The position numbers and the translations under genes were made by a program. Below the pieces are notes generated by a model. It was not told the DNA's origin, ran no database searches, and worked only from the letters and a program-made list of their open reading frames with translations. A stretch of DNA of 8,303 bases from Flavobacteriaceae bacterium (GTDB lineage: Bacteria > Bacteroidota > Bacteroidia > Flavobacteriales > Flavobacteriaceae), in the NCBI GenBank assembly GCA_029238555.1, contig JAQWFV010000081.1, forward strand, positions 1 through 8,303. Reading direction: 5' to 3'. This document shows positions 1 to 5,800 of this stretch, in pieces; position 1 is the first letter of the stretch, and every line of letters starts with the position of its first letter.

Positions 1-2
1 CG

Positions 3-731
3 GTAAGTGGTACCGAACCTATCAGTGACTTTGTCTTTGAGGTTTCTTTAGACCAAAAAATGCAATTGACCAATGCTGCTTTTAAAGCTGCTAAAAGTAA
101 GTCTAAAGTCGCTAAAGGATACAAAAGCAGTAGGGTAGTAGTGAGGAATGAAGAGGGCGAGATTCTGACTGAAAATGTCTATGGCAGCAGTGATGAAAAT
201 ATTTTTATTATTAAAGATACTGAAGGAAATACCTTGACTGAAAAAATAGAAGGTTTAAAAGGAGAGAGTATCTTTATTGCAAAAGATCTTAGTGGAAAAG
301 TGGTCTCAGAAAATATTTTAGGTAGCGAAGGGAAAAATATTTTAGTCGTGCGCACAGGGCAAAAGGATTCCGACTCTTTAATGGTTACTTTTAGCGCTGA
401 ATTTGATGAAGATTCCCTCATAGACTCAGAAGAACAAATAGAATTGCTGGTCAAAAAAACCAAAGACATGAAAGCCGCAAAAGAACAGAAAGCTGCAAAA
501 GGCCAAAAAATGATCGTGGTTAAGGGAGCAGCCAATAGCTGGACGGCAGAGAGCAAAAATAAACCGCTCATTGTAGTTGATGGAAAAATCATGGACAAAG
601 GCAAAAACCTGAATGAAATAGATCCAAACAGTATTGAAAGTGTCAATGTATTAAAAGGCAAGTCTGCTCAAGAAAAATATGGAGACAAAGGCGTGAATGG
701 GGTCATTGAAGTTGTGACCAAAAAAGAATAA
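3..731 (+). CDS. C-terminal part of a protein with a TonB-plug-like domain (possibly M56/BlaR1-type peptidase), 5' end off window
   Basis: The frame is open from the left edge to TAA at 729-731, giving 242 visible codons. The internal ATG at 60 is probably not the real start, because coding continues upstream in the same frame (VSGTEPISDFVFEVSLDQK). Numbering from that Met, residues 29-98 hold three tandem ~23-residue repeats. Residues 132-150 are Lys/Ala-rich and look like a linker. Residues 167-223 resemble the plug domain of TonB-dependent receptors: PLIVVDGKIMD, then DPNSIESVNVLKGKSA, then YGDKGVNGVIEVVTKK at the very end. In Bacteroidota this short plug-like module often ends M56 (BlaR1-like) membrane metallopeptidases and related envelope proteins. 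The M56 label is inference, since neither the HExxH site nor any membrane segment is inside the window. No transmembrane segment or signal peptide is visible in this part. A strong terminator follows directly, so this is the last gene of its transcript. Confidence 0.7.
   Translation, partial: VSGTEPISDFVFEVSLDQKMQLTNAAFKAAKSKSKVAKGYKSSRVVVRNEEGEILTENVYGSSDENIFIIKDTEGNTLTEKIEGLKGESIFIAKDLSGKVVSENILGSEGKNILVVRTGQKDSDSLMVTFSAEFDEDSLIDSEEQIELLVKKTKDMKAAKEQKAAKGQKMIVVKGAANSWTAESKNKPLIVVDGKIMDKGKNLNEIDPNSIESVNVLKGKSAQEKYGDKGVNGVIEVVTKKE
144..353 (+). repeat. Three tandem ~23-residue protein repeats
   Basis: Three consecutive units sit inside the first gene (residues 29-52, 53-75 and 76-98 counted from the Met at base 60). 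Each follows the pattern [R/D]-x-x-x-G-x-h-h-[T/S]-E-x-h-x-G-x-x-x-[E/K]-[N/S]-I-h-h-h-[K/R]. Examples are EGEILTENVYG with ENIFIIK, EGNTLTEKIEG with ESIFIAK, and SGKVVSENILG with KNILVVR. The alternating hydrophobic pattern suggests beta-strand pairs. The DNA copies have diverged, so this is a protein-level repeat, not a recent duplication. Confidence 0.65.
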
Positions 732-754
732 TAAGCCTTTTTAAGAAATAGATC

Positions 755-781
755 AAAAGCCGCCTTTAAAGGCGGCTTTTT
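755..781 (+). terminator. Strong intrinsic terminator of the first gene
   Basis: A perfect 26-bp palindrome spans 755-780. Its GC core GCCGCC / GGCGGC is flanked by AAAA on the left and TTTT on the right, extended to five T at 777-781. It lies 23 bases after the stop codon of the first gene. The hairpin plus U-tract is a textbook Rho-independent terminator. The flanking A-run means it could also act on the minus strand, although no minus-strand gene enters from the right here. Its T-tract ends two bases before the promoter box at 783. Confidence 0.9.
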
Positions 782-782
782 G

Positions 783-790
783 TATCTTTG
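783..790 (+). promoter_or_regulatory. Bacteroidota -7 promoter box of holB
   Basis: TATCTTTG is an exact match to the Bacteroidota -7 consensus TAnnTTTG. The holB ATG is at 795, only four bases further on. In this phylum transcription usually starts a few bases after this box, so the mRNA would be leaderless or nearly so. No clear TTG/TTTG -33 element is seen about 19-21 bases upstream, where the terminator stem lies. The call therefore rests on the -7 match and its position. Confidence 0.6.
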
Positions 791-794
791 GAAT

Positions 795-1952
795 ATGCAT
801 TTTTCAGAAGTTCTAGGACAAGAGGCCATTAAGAGCCGTTTAAAAACGGCTATAGCGTCTAACCATCTCGCCCATGCACAATTGTTTGTGGGAGCAGAGG
901 GTAGCGGGACGCTGGCTATGGCATTGGCTTTGGCTAGAGAGGTGCTTTGTAGTGCTGAGGGTTTAACCGAAGAACAGAAACGAGCGGGCCATTTAAAAAT
1001 GGATCATCTAAACCATCCAGACCTTCATTTTGTGTTTCCCGTTGCTACTTCAGATATAGCTAAAACAAAACCCATTAGCGATCATTACGCAGCGCCTTGG
1101 AGGACATTTATTCAAACCCAGGTTTATGGCAACCTTTTTGACTGGTACCAACTTATGGGCACGGAAAAAAAACAGGGAAATATCTCTGTAGAAGAAGCAA
1201 AAGACCTGAGCCAAAAACTCTCTTTAAAATCTTATGAAGGCGGTTATAAAGTGATGCTGATTTGGGGTGTAGAAAAAATGAATACTGCAGCGGCAAATAA
1301 AATCTTAAAGCTGCTGGAAGAGCCCCCAGAAAAAACCCTTTTTATACTCATTGCAGAAGACGAAGAGCAATTACTTGCGACCATTAGGTCCCGTTGCCAA
1401 ATCACCTATTTTAAGAAACTTCAGGAAACAGATATTGTAAAAGGGCTTGTAGCAGAAGGAGCGGTAGCGCAAAATGCCAAACAAATAGCCGTTATGGCAG
1501 AGGGTAACTTCAATAAGGCACTTGACCTCTTTAGACAAGATTCAGAAGAATTGCGTTTTGGCGAATGGTTTGTATTTTGGGTAAGGGCCGCATTTAAAGC
1601 TAAAGGAAATAAAAGCGCTATAAACGAATTACTCAATTGGAGTGGGGAAGTGGCTAAGTCTGGTAGAGAGATCCAGAAAAACTTTCTTTTGTACTGTTTG
1701 TCTTTATTTAGAGAAGCGGTTTTAATGGAGTATGGTTTAGAGCAATTGCAACACACACAAATTGTGGTGTCCAATTTTGATTTTAAAAAGTTTGCCCCTT
1801 TTGTACACGAAGGAAATATAGAACAAATCACCGTGGCTTTAGAAAGTGCTGTGTACGAAATAGAAAGAAATGGAAACGCAAAAATGGTCTTTACAGACCT
1901 AGCTATTTCTCTTACTCGCTTACTGCACGCGCCAAAAGCCGTCTCAAACTAA
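795..1952 (+). CDS. holB: DNA polymerase III delta' subunit (clamp loader)
   Basis: 385 residues. Delta' is the ATPase-inactive AAA+ subunit of the clamp loader that opens the beta sliding clamp at primer-template junctions. Visible features are the N-terminal FSEVLGQE box, a degenerate P-loop GAEGSGT (33-39) lacking the Walker Lys, LNHPDLHFVFPV (72-83), KILKLLEEPPEKTLFILIA (169-187) and the SRC motif (199-201) that supplies the trans-acting Arg finger. The four-Cys zinc module of proteobacterial delta' is missing; only C52 remains in that region. The start is ATG 795. An in-frame TTG at 780 would put five extra codons inside the terminator T-tract and promoter box, and family members start at about MxFSEVLGQ. 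The downstream DoxX gene begins 7 bases after the stop, so the two are probably co-transcribed. Confidence 0.93.
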   Translation: MHFSEVLGQEAIKSRLKTAIASNHLAHAQLFVGAEGSGTLAMALALAREVLCSAEGLTEEQKRAGHLKMDHLNHPDLHFVFPVATSDIAKTKPISDHYAAPWRTFIQTQVYGNLFDWYQLMGTEKKQGNISVEEAKDLSQKLSLKSYEGGYKVMLIWGVEKMNTAAANKILKLLEEPPEKTLFILIAEDEEQLLATIRSRCQITYFKKLQETDIVKGLVAEGAVAQNAKQIAVMAEGNFNKALDLFRQDSEELRFGEWFVFWVRAAFKAKGNKSAINELLNWSGEVAKSGREIQKNFLLYCLSLFREAVLMEYGLEQLQHTQIVVSNFDFKKFAPFVHEGNIEQITVALESAVYEIERNGNAKMVFTDLAISLTRLLHAPKAVSN

Positions 1953-1959
1953 ACTTATT

Positions 1960-2367
1960 ATGCTACATTTCGAAAACAACTTAACGGTATTAATACTACT
2001 CGCTTTCCTCTGTATTACTTTTATACAAAGCGCATTAGACAAATTGATCGATTGGAAAGGAAACCTTCAATGGCTCAAAGGCCACTTTAACAAAAGTTTC
2101 CTCAAAAATACCGTGCCCTTTTTACTGGTGACTATTATTGTCATGGAGGTTATAAGCGGTGTTTTAGGTATTTGGGGAATAATGGATATTATTCATTACA
2201 ACAAACCCAGCGTTGCACTAAGTGCAGCAGTTGTAGGGTGCATTACCCTACTCATGTTGCTTTTTGGACAAAGGGTTGCCAAAGACTATGACGGCGCTAG
2301 AACAATCGTCATTTATTTAGTGCCTGCGATCTTGCTTGTTTTCTTTTTAGAAATGTTTGGCTGGTAA
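1960..2367 (+). CDS. DoxX-family small integral membrane protein
   Basis: 135 residues with four predicted membrane helices at about residues 8-26, 51-76, 84-103 and 114-133. The first helix ends in QSALDKLIDWKGN, and GQRVAKDYDGAR lies between helices 3 and 4. Both fit DoxX/DoxD-like four-helix proteins of Bacteroidota, whose biochemical role is generally unknown. There is no signal peptide beyond helix 1 and no catalytic motif. The gene starts 7 bases after holB without a separate promoter or clear Shine-Dalgarno, so it is most likely the second gene of that transcript. Family assignment is by sequence character from memory and is fairly confident; no function is inferred. Confidence 0.78.
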   Translation: MLHFENNLTVLILLAFLCITFIQSALDKLIDWKGNLQWLKGHFNKSFLKNTVPFLLVTIIVMEVISGVLGIWGIMDIIHYNKPSVALSAAVVGCITLLMLLFGQRVAKDYDGARTIVIYLVPAILLVFFLEMFGW

Positions 2368-2399
2368 ATTACTTGTTTAAAAAGCCCTTAAAACCAGCC
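2359..2399 (+). repeat. Inverted repeat over the DoxX stop codon
   Basis: GGCTGGT (2359-2365) is complementary to ACCAGCC (2393-2399), extended one pair outward by T2358/A2400. Inside it, TTTAA (2376-2380) can pair with TTAAA (2388-2392) around a 7-base loop. No T-run follows, so it is not a standard terminator, but it could protect the 3' end or help end the holB-DoxX transcript. The rest of the 180-base convergent gap holds an A+T-rich inverted repeat, ATAGATT (2461-2467) / AATCTAT (2491-2497). It also has an imperfect direct repeat of GCCATA(A)GATTnnATTTA at 2397-2413 and 2458-2474. I see no gene there. Confidence 0.4.
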
Positions 2400-2517
2400 A
2401 TAAGATTAATTTATAAAATAATAGAGGTTCTATAAGTTTTTAGAATAAAAAGTGGCTGCCATAGATTGGATTTAAGGCTGTTTTTAAGAAAATCTATATG
2501 CTAGTGTCTTGTGGTTT

Positions 2518-2547
2518 AAAAAAAGCAAGCAATCGCTTTAAAAGCGC
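2518..2547 (-). terminator. Probable terminator of the ybeY-mnmG-methyltransferase operon
   Basis: On the minus strand, immediately after the methyltransferase stop, CGCT and AGCG (within 2534-2546) can form a short hairpin. An alternative pairing of AAAGC with a later GCTTT overlaps it. Seven T on that strand follow (A7 at 2518-2524 on the plus strand). The stem is short and the distance to the T-run is a little long, so this is a modest-strength call supported by its position in a convergent gap. Confidence 0.45.
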
Positions 2548-3393
2548 TTATTCTGGTTTTTTTAATACATATATGATAGAGGAATACTCTTTTGACCTTA
2601 AAGCAGACAAGTTAGAATAAAGACCTTTAAAAAAGGCACTAAACAAAGGGGTTCTTTTTTGAGCGTATCTTTCAGATAGCAAAGACACATAAAAAGCGTC
2701 TAAAAGCATTGGTCTGGTTTCTTCCAAAGACAGACCGTTTTTGTCTGCCAATTTTTTTATGCCTCCTTGAGAAAAATGCCACAAATGCCTTGGAGCATCA
2801 TAGGCAGCCCAATAGGATCCGTAATGTTTTGCGTCCCATGAATTATAATTAGGCACTGCAATAATGAGTTTCCCTCCAGGCGCTAAAGCGCCTAATAGTT
2901 TCTGAAGGCTTTGTTCATAATGAGGTAAATGCTCTAAAACATGCCAGAGCGATATTACAGAAAACTCTTGCTTTGGTATGCTGTCTAAAGAGGGGTGTAA
3001 TACACAATTATTTTCCAAAGCAACGGCCCTAGCAATTTTATTGGGTTCTACCCCTAAAGCATGCCACTGCCTATTTTTTAGATAAGAAACTAGAGCGCCA
3101 GAACCAGCACCAAAGTCTAAAAATTTCTTTGGACCATGGCAATGTTGCTCTAATAAAGCAGCCTTCTTTTTTAACTGATAATTTTTAGCTATTTCATACA
3201 ATCTATCTGTTAAGCTGCGTTTATTGTTCTGATGAGAAATGTAATTGTCTTCAGGATAATAGGCCGCTATTTCAGCTGGAATAGGTGTAGTCTGAAGCAC
3301 ATCTAAACCTGGCACACAAGCCACGCTAAACGATTCTTTACTATGTACATGGTCTAAAACCTCTAAGGGAAACCGCTCTTTTCTTTTAAGCAT
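2548..3393 (-). CDS. Class I SAM-dependent methyltransferase
   Basis: 281 residues from ATG 3393. The Rossmann-type methyltransferase core shows motif I LDFGAGSGA (92-100), the acidic SAM-ribose motif GVEP (114-117), HVLEH (151-155) and PGGKLIIAVPN (172-182). A family-specific block at 182-208 (NYNSWDAKHYGSYWAAYD then PRHLWHFS) is typical of Bacteroidota proteins often found next to mnmG. The substrate is unknown. Position after ybeY and mnmG hints at RNA or translation, but that is only context. A GTG at 3429 in the same frame would add 12 residues (MFHVEQYYFNTQ). I prefer ATG 3393 because the first six of those codons are simply the parS palindrome, and remembered homologues begin close to the LDHVHSKESFSV region. 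mnmG ends 42 bases upstream (6 bases if GTG is used), so the genes are co-transcribed. Confidence 0.85.
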   Translation of the reverse strand: MLKRKERFPLEVLDHVHSKESFSVACVPGLDVLQTTPIPAEIAAYYPEDNYISHQNNKRSLTDRLYEIAKNYQLKKKAALLEQHCHGPKKFLDFGAGSGALVSYLKNRQWHALGVEPNKIARAVALENNCVLHPSLDSIPKQEFSVISLWHVLEHLPHYEQSLQKLLGALAPGGKLIIAVPNYNSWDAKHYGSYWAAYDAPRHLWHFSQGGIKKLADKNGLSLEETRPMLLDAFYVSLLSERYAQKRTPLFSAFFKGLYSNLSALRSKEYSSIIYVLKKPE

Positions 3394-3412
3394 TTGGGTA
3401 TTAAAATAATAT

Positions 3413-3428
3413 TGTTCCACGTGGAACA
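3413..3428. other. parS centromere site 1
   Basis: TGTTCCACGTGGAACA is a perfect 16-bp dyad matching the ParB-binding parS consensus TGTTNCACGTGNAACA. It lies between the mnmG stop and ATG 3393 of the methyltransferase. It overlaps the possible GTG start of that gene, where it would read as FHVEQ. It is identical to site 2, and the identity extends to 19 bases (3410-3428 and 5311-5329). Binding is inferred from sequence; no parA or parB lies inside the window. Confidence 0.88.
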
Positions 3429-3435
3429 CAAAAAA

Positions 3436-5304
3436 CTATCTTCCTAAAAAAACCAACAAAACAGAAATATCAGAAGGAGAAACCCCTGAGATTCTTGACG
3501 CTTGCGCAATGCTCACTGGTTGAATTTCTTGAAGCTTTTCGCGAGCTTCATATGAAAGCGATTTTAAAAGCGAATAATCGAAATCTGCAGGAATTTTTAC
3601 ATGTTCTAGACGCTGTAATTTGTCTGCATTGTTTTTTTCTTTTTCAATATATCCTGCGTACTTTATTTGAATTTCTGCTTGCTCTAATACTGCTCTTGAG
3701 AAATTATTTTCACGTACATAGGAACCTACACTGTCTACAGAAAGCATATGGTCCATAGTGACATTGGGTCTTGAAAACACTTTAAACAATTTACCGGATT
3801 GAGAAATGGGGGCAGAATCTACCGAGGCCAATTGATCATTGATTTCTGCAGGTTTAACGGAGGTTTCTCTAAAAAAAGAGACTAGGTTTTCAGATGCTGT
3901 TGCCTTTAATTCCATTGCCTTAAGTCTTTCTTCAGAAGCTAAACCTATAGCATGACCCATTGGTGTTAACCTAAAATCTGCATTGTCTTGTCTTAAAAGC
4001 GTTCTGTATTCTGCTCTAGAAGTGAACATTCTATATGGCTCATCTGTTCCTTTGGTAATGAGGTCATCTATTAAAACACCTATATAAGCTTCATCTCTTT
4101 GGAGGGTAAAAGGCGCTTTTTCTTGAACTTTTAAAGCAGCGTTTATCCCAGCCATTAGACCTTGTGAAGCAGCTTCTTCGTAACCAGTTGTTCCATTTAT
4201 CTGGCCGGCAAAAAATAAGCCGTCTATCAACTTTGTCTCTAAAGTGTGAGTGAGTTGTGTAGGAGGAAAATAATCGTATTCAATAGCGTAGCCAGGTCTA
4301 AAAAACTTCACTTTTTCAAATCCTTTAACAGATCGTAAAGCTTTGAATTGAACGTCTTCTGGAAGGGAGGTAGAAAAGCCATTTACATAAACCTCCACAG
4401 TTTCCCATCCTTCTGGTTCTACAAAAAGTTGGTGGCTGTCTTTATCTGCAAACCTATTTATTTTGTCTTCAATAGAAGGGCAGTACCTAGGTCCAAGACT
4501 CTGTATAGATCCATTAAACATAGGAGACCTATCAAAACCTTCTCTCAACAAATCATGCACCAATGAGGAAGTATGCGTCATATGGCAATCACGCTGAGTG
4601 GTGAGCGAAGCTGTATTGGTATAAGAGAATTTTTCAGGAAGGGCATCGCCCGGCTGAGGGATCATTACAGAATAATCTAAAGACCTTCCGTCTACTCTAG
4701 GAGGCGTTCCCGTCTTCATTCTTCCAGACACGAAGCCAAGGGCAACTAATTGCTCTGTAATGCCAGTAGAAGCTTTTTCACCGGCACGACCTCCTCCAAG
4801 CTGACGTTCACCAATATGAATTAGCCCATTGAGGAATGTCCCGTTTGTTAGCACAACAGTTTTACCGTAAATGGGAATACCTAAAGAGGTTTTTACCCCA
4901 GTCACCGTGTTGCCCTCTATAATAAGGGAAGACACCATGTCCTGATAGAAATCTACATTTGGGGTACGCTCCAGGGCCAAACGCCATTCTTCTGCAAAGC
5001 GCATTCTGTCGTTCTGTGTTCTTGGGCTCCACATAGCAGGGCCCTTTGATTTATTGAGCATTTTAAACTGAATGGCTGAAAGGTCAGAAACAATCCCACT
5101 ATAACCGCCAAGGGCGTCTATCTCTCTCACTATTTGACCCTTTGCAATACCACCCATAGCTGGATTGCAAGACATCTGGCCAATAGACTGAAGGTTCATA
5201 GTAACCAATAGCGTGCTTGAACCCATATTGGCAGCTGCGGCAGCAGCCTCAGCACCAGCATGACCTCCACCTACTACAATTACGTCGTACTTATCTTGAA
5301 ACAT
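3436..5304 (-). CDS. mnmG: tRNA uridine-5-carboxymethylaminomethyl(34) synthesis enzyme MnmG
   Basis: 622 residues, close to the usual ~625. With MnmE, MnmG uses FAD, a methylene-THF carbon and glycine or ammonium to install the (carboxymethyl)aminomethyl group on U34 of tRNAs reading split codon boxes. Visible features are the FAD dinucleotide-binding motif GGGHAGAEAA (12-21), CNPAMGGIAKGQIVREID with C46, the second conserved cysteine in RYCPSIEDK (C275), GTTGYEEAASQG (371-382), and DEPYRMFTSRAEYR (421-434). The helical C-terminal MnmE/tRNA-binding domain contains IQPVSIAQASRISGVSPSDI. The start ATG gives the normal N-terminus (MFQDKYDVIVVGGG), five bases after the ybeY stop, so it is translated from the ybeY message. 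mnmE is not in the window. A parS palindrome lies just outside each end of the gene. Confidence 0.97.
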   Translation of the reverse strand: MFQDKYDVIVVGGGHAGAEAAAAAANMGSSTLLVTMNLQSIGQMSCNPAMGGIAKGQIVREIDALGGYSGIVSDLSAIQFKMLNKSKGPAMWSPRTQNDRMRFAEEWRLALERTPNVDFYQDMVSSLIIEGNTVTGVKTSLGIPIYGKTVVLTNGTFLNGLIHIGERQLGGGRAGEKASTGITEQLVALGFVSGRMKTGTPPRVDGRSLDYSVMIPQPGDALPEKFSYTNTASLTTQRDCHMTHTSSLVHDLLREGFDRSPMFNGSIQSLGPRYCPSIEDKINRFADKDSHQLFVEPEGWETVEVYVNGFSTSLPEDVQFKALRSVKGFEKVKFFRPGYAIEYDYFPPTQLTHTLETKLIDGLFFAGQINGTTGYEEAASQGLMAGINAALKVQEKAPFTLQRDEAYIGVLIDDLITKGTDEPYRMFTSRAEYRTLLRQDNADFRLTPMGHAIGLASEERLKAMELKATASENLVSFFRETSVKPAEINDQLASVDSAPISQSGKLFKVFSRPNVTMDHMLSVDSVGSYVRENNFSRAVLEQAEIQIKYAGYIEKEKNNADKLQRLEHVKIPADFDYSLLKSLSYEAREKLQEIQPVSIAQASRISGVSPSDISVLLVFLGR

Positions 5305-5309
5305 AACAA

Positions 5310-5756
5310 TTATTGTTCCACGTGGAACATTTTAATTTTTTCATTTTCTTTATTAGACATAATCTCCTGATCCTCAGCGGTTTTGTCTTTATATCCCATT
5401 AAATGAAGGAGACCGTGGGCCATGACCCTTAAACGCTCTTCTTCAAAGGAAACTTTAAAAATTGCTGCATTTTCTTTAAGGCGGTCTACAGAGATAAAAA
5501 TATCCCCAGACACTACAGTGCCCGCTACATAATCAAAGGTAATAATATCTGTGAGGGTGTCGTGTGAAAGATAGGTTTGATTAAGGTCTAACAAATATTG
5601 GTCATTACAAAAAATATAGGACAATGCAGACAAGCTATAGCCTTCAGATTCCGCCACTCTTGACAACCAATCCATAAAAGGACGGTCATTTTCAATGGGA
5701 GCTACGTCTATAAAATTAAAATCTATCACCAGCAAATTTTTGGCAAAGGTAAGCAT
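5310..5756 (-). CDS. ybeY: rRNA maturation endoribonuclease YbeY
   Basis: 148 residues. YbeY is a metal-dependent RNase for 16S rRNA 3'-end processing and ribosome quality control. The family signature LNQTYLSHDTLTDIITFDY (58-76) and the metal site HGLLHLMGYKD (114-124) are present. The ligands are H114 and H118, with D124 where proteobacterial YbeY has the third His. I recall this GYKDKT form as usual in Bacteroidota, so the enzyme is probably active. It is the first gene of the minus-strand operon, with mnmG five bases after its stop. The last six codons (MFHVEQ) are the parS palindrome itself, so the C-terminus looks shaped by the DNA site rather than by protein function. Only 20-44 bases separate it from the divergent alkB gene, and no clear TAnnTTTG box for this direction was found there. 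Confidence 0.94.
   Translation of the reverse strand: MLTFAKNLLVIDFNFIDVAPIENDRPFMDWLSRVAESEGYSLSALSYIFCNDQYLLDLNQTYLSHDTLTDIITFDYVAGTVVSGDIFISVDRLKENAAIFKVSFEEERLRVMAHGLLHLMGYKDKTAEDQEIMSNKENEKIKMFHVEQ
5314..5329. other. parS centromere site 2
   Basis: A second exact copy of TGTTCCACGTGGAACA, centred 1901 bp from site 1. It lies inside the 3' end of ybeY, encoding MFHVEQ just before the TAA stop, ten bases upstream of the mnmG start codon. It matches the parS consensus bound by ParB, which loads here and spreads as a CTP-dependent clamp. Two perfect copies this close together make a chance origin very unlikely. Confidence 0.9.
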
Positions 5757-5781
5757 AAGCGATTAGATTCCTAAAAATGTG

Positions 5782-5789
5782 TAACTTAG
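5782..5789 (+). promoter_or_regulatory. Possible -7 box of the alkB-type gene
   Basis: TAACTTAG matches the Bacteroidota -7 consensus TAnnTTTG except at one position and ends 11 bases before ATG 5801. If used, transcription would start at about 5795, excluding the in-frame ATG at 5777 and favouring the shorter protein. No -33 TTG is evident at the right distance, so the call is tentative. Confidence 0.35.
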
Positions 5790-5800
5790 AAATAAAAAAA

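Noticed and set aside
179..661. Long minus-strand open frame opposite the first gene
   Set aside because: The plus-strand frame has clear repeats and a plug-like domain; the antisense translation is Ser/Phe/Leu-rich with no recognisable motif, typical of a shadow.
780..794. TTG start giving five extra residues (MYLWN) to holB
   Set aside because: These bases are the terminator T-run and the TAnnTTTG promoter box; ATG 795 matches the usual delta' N-terminus.
1421..1831. Minus-strand open frame opposite holB
   Set aside because: It lies fully inside a well-supported holB gene and resembles nothing known.
2498..2620. 40-codon plus-strand frame beginning MLVSCGLKKA, with a lipobox-like LVSC
   Set aside because: It overlaps the minus-strand terminator and the 3' end of the methyltransferase, and the hydrophobic stretch is too short for a lipoprotein signal.
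3708..3724. TTTTCACGTACATAGG as a possible third, degenerate parS
   Set aside because: Only the left half (TTCACGT) resembles parS; the right half does not complete the dyad, and it lies in conserved mnmG coding sequence.
3495..3758. Plus-strand open frame opposite mnmG (also 4348-4566)
   Set aside because: Both are antisense to conserved mnmG sequence and show no protein-like pattern.
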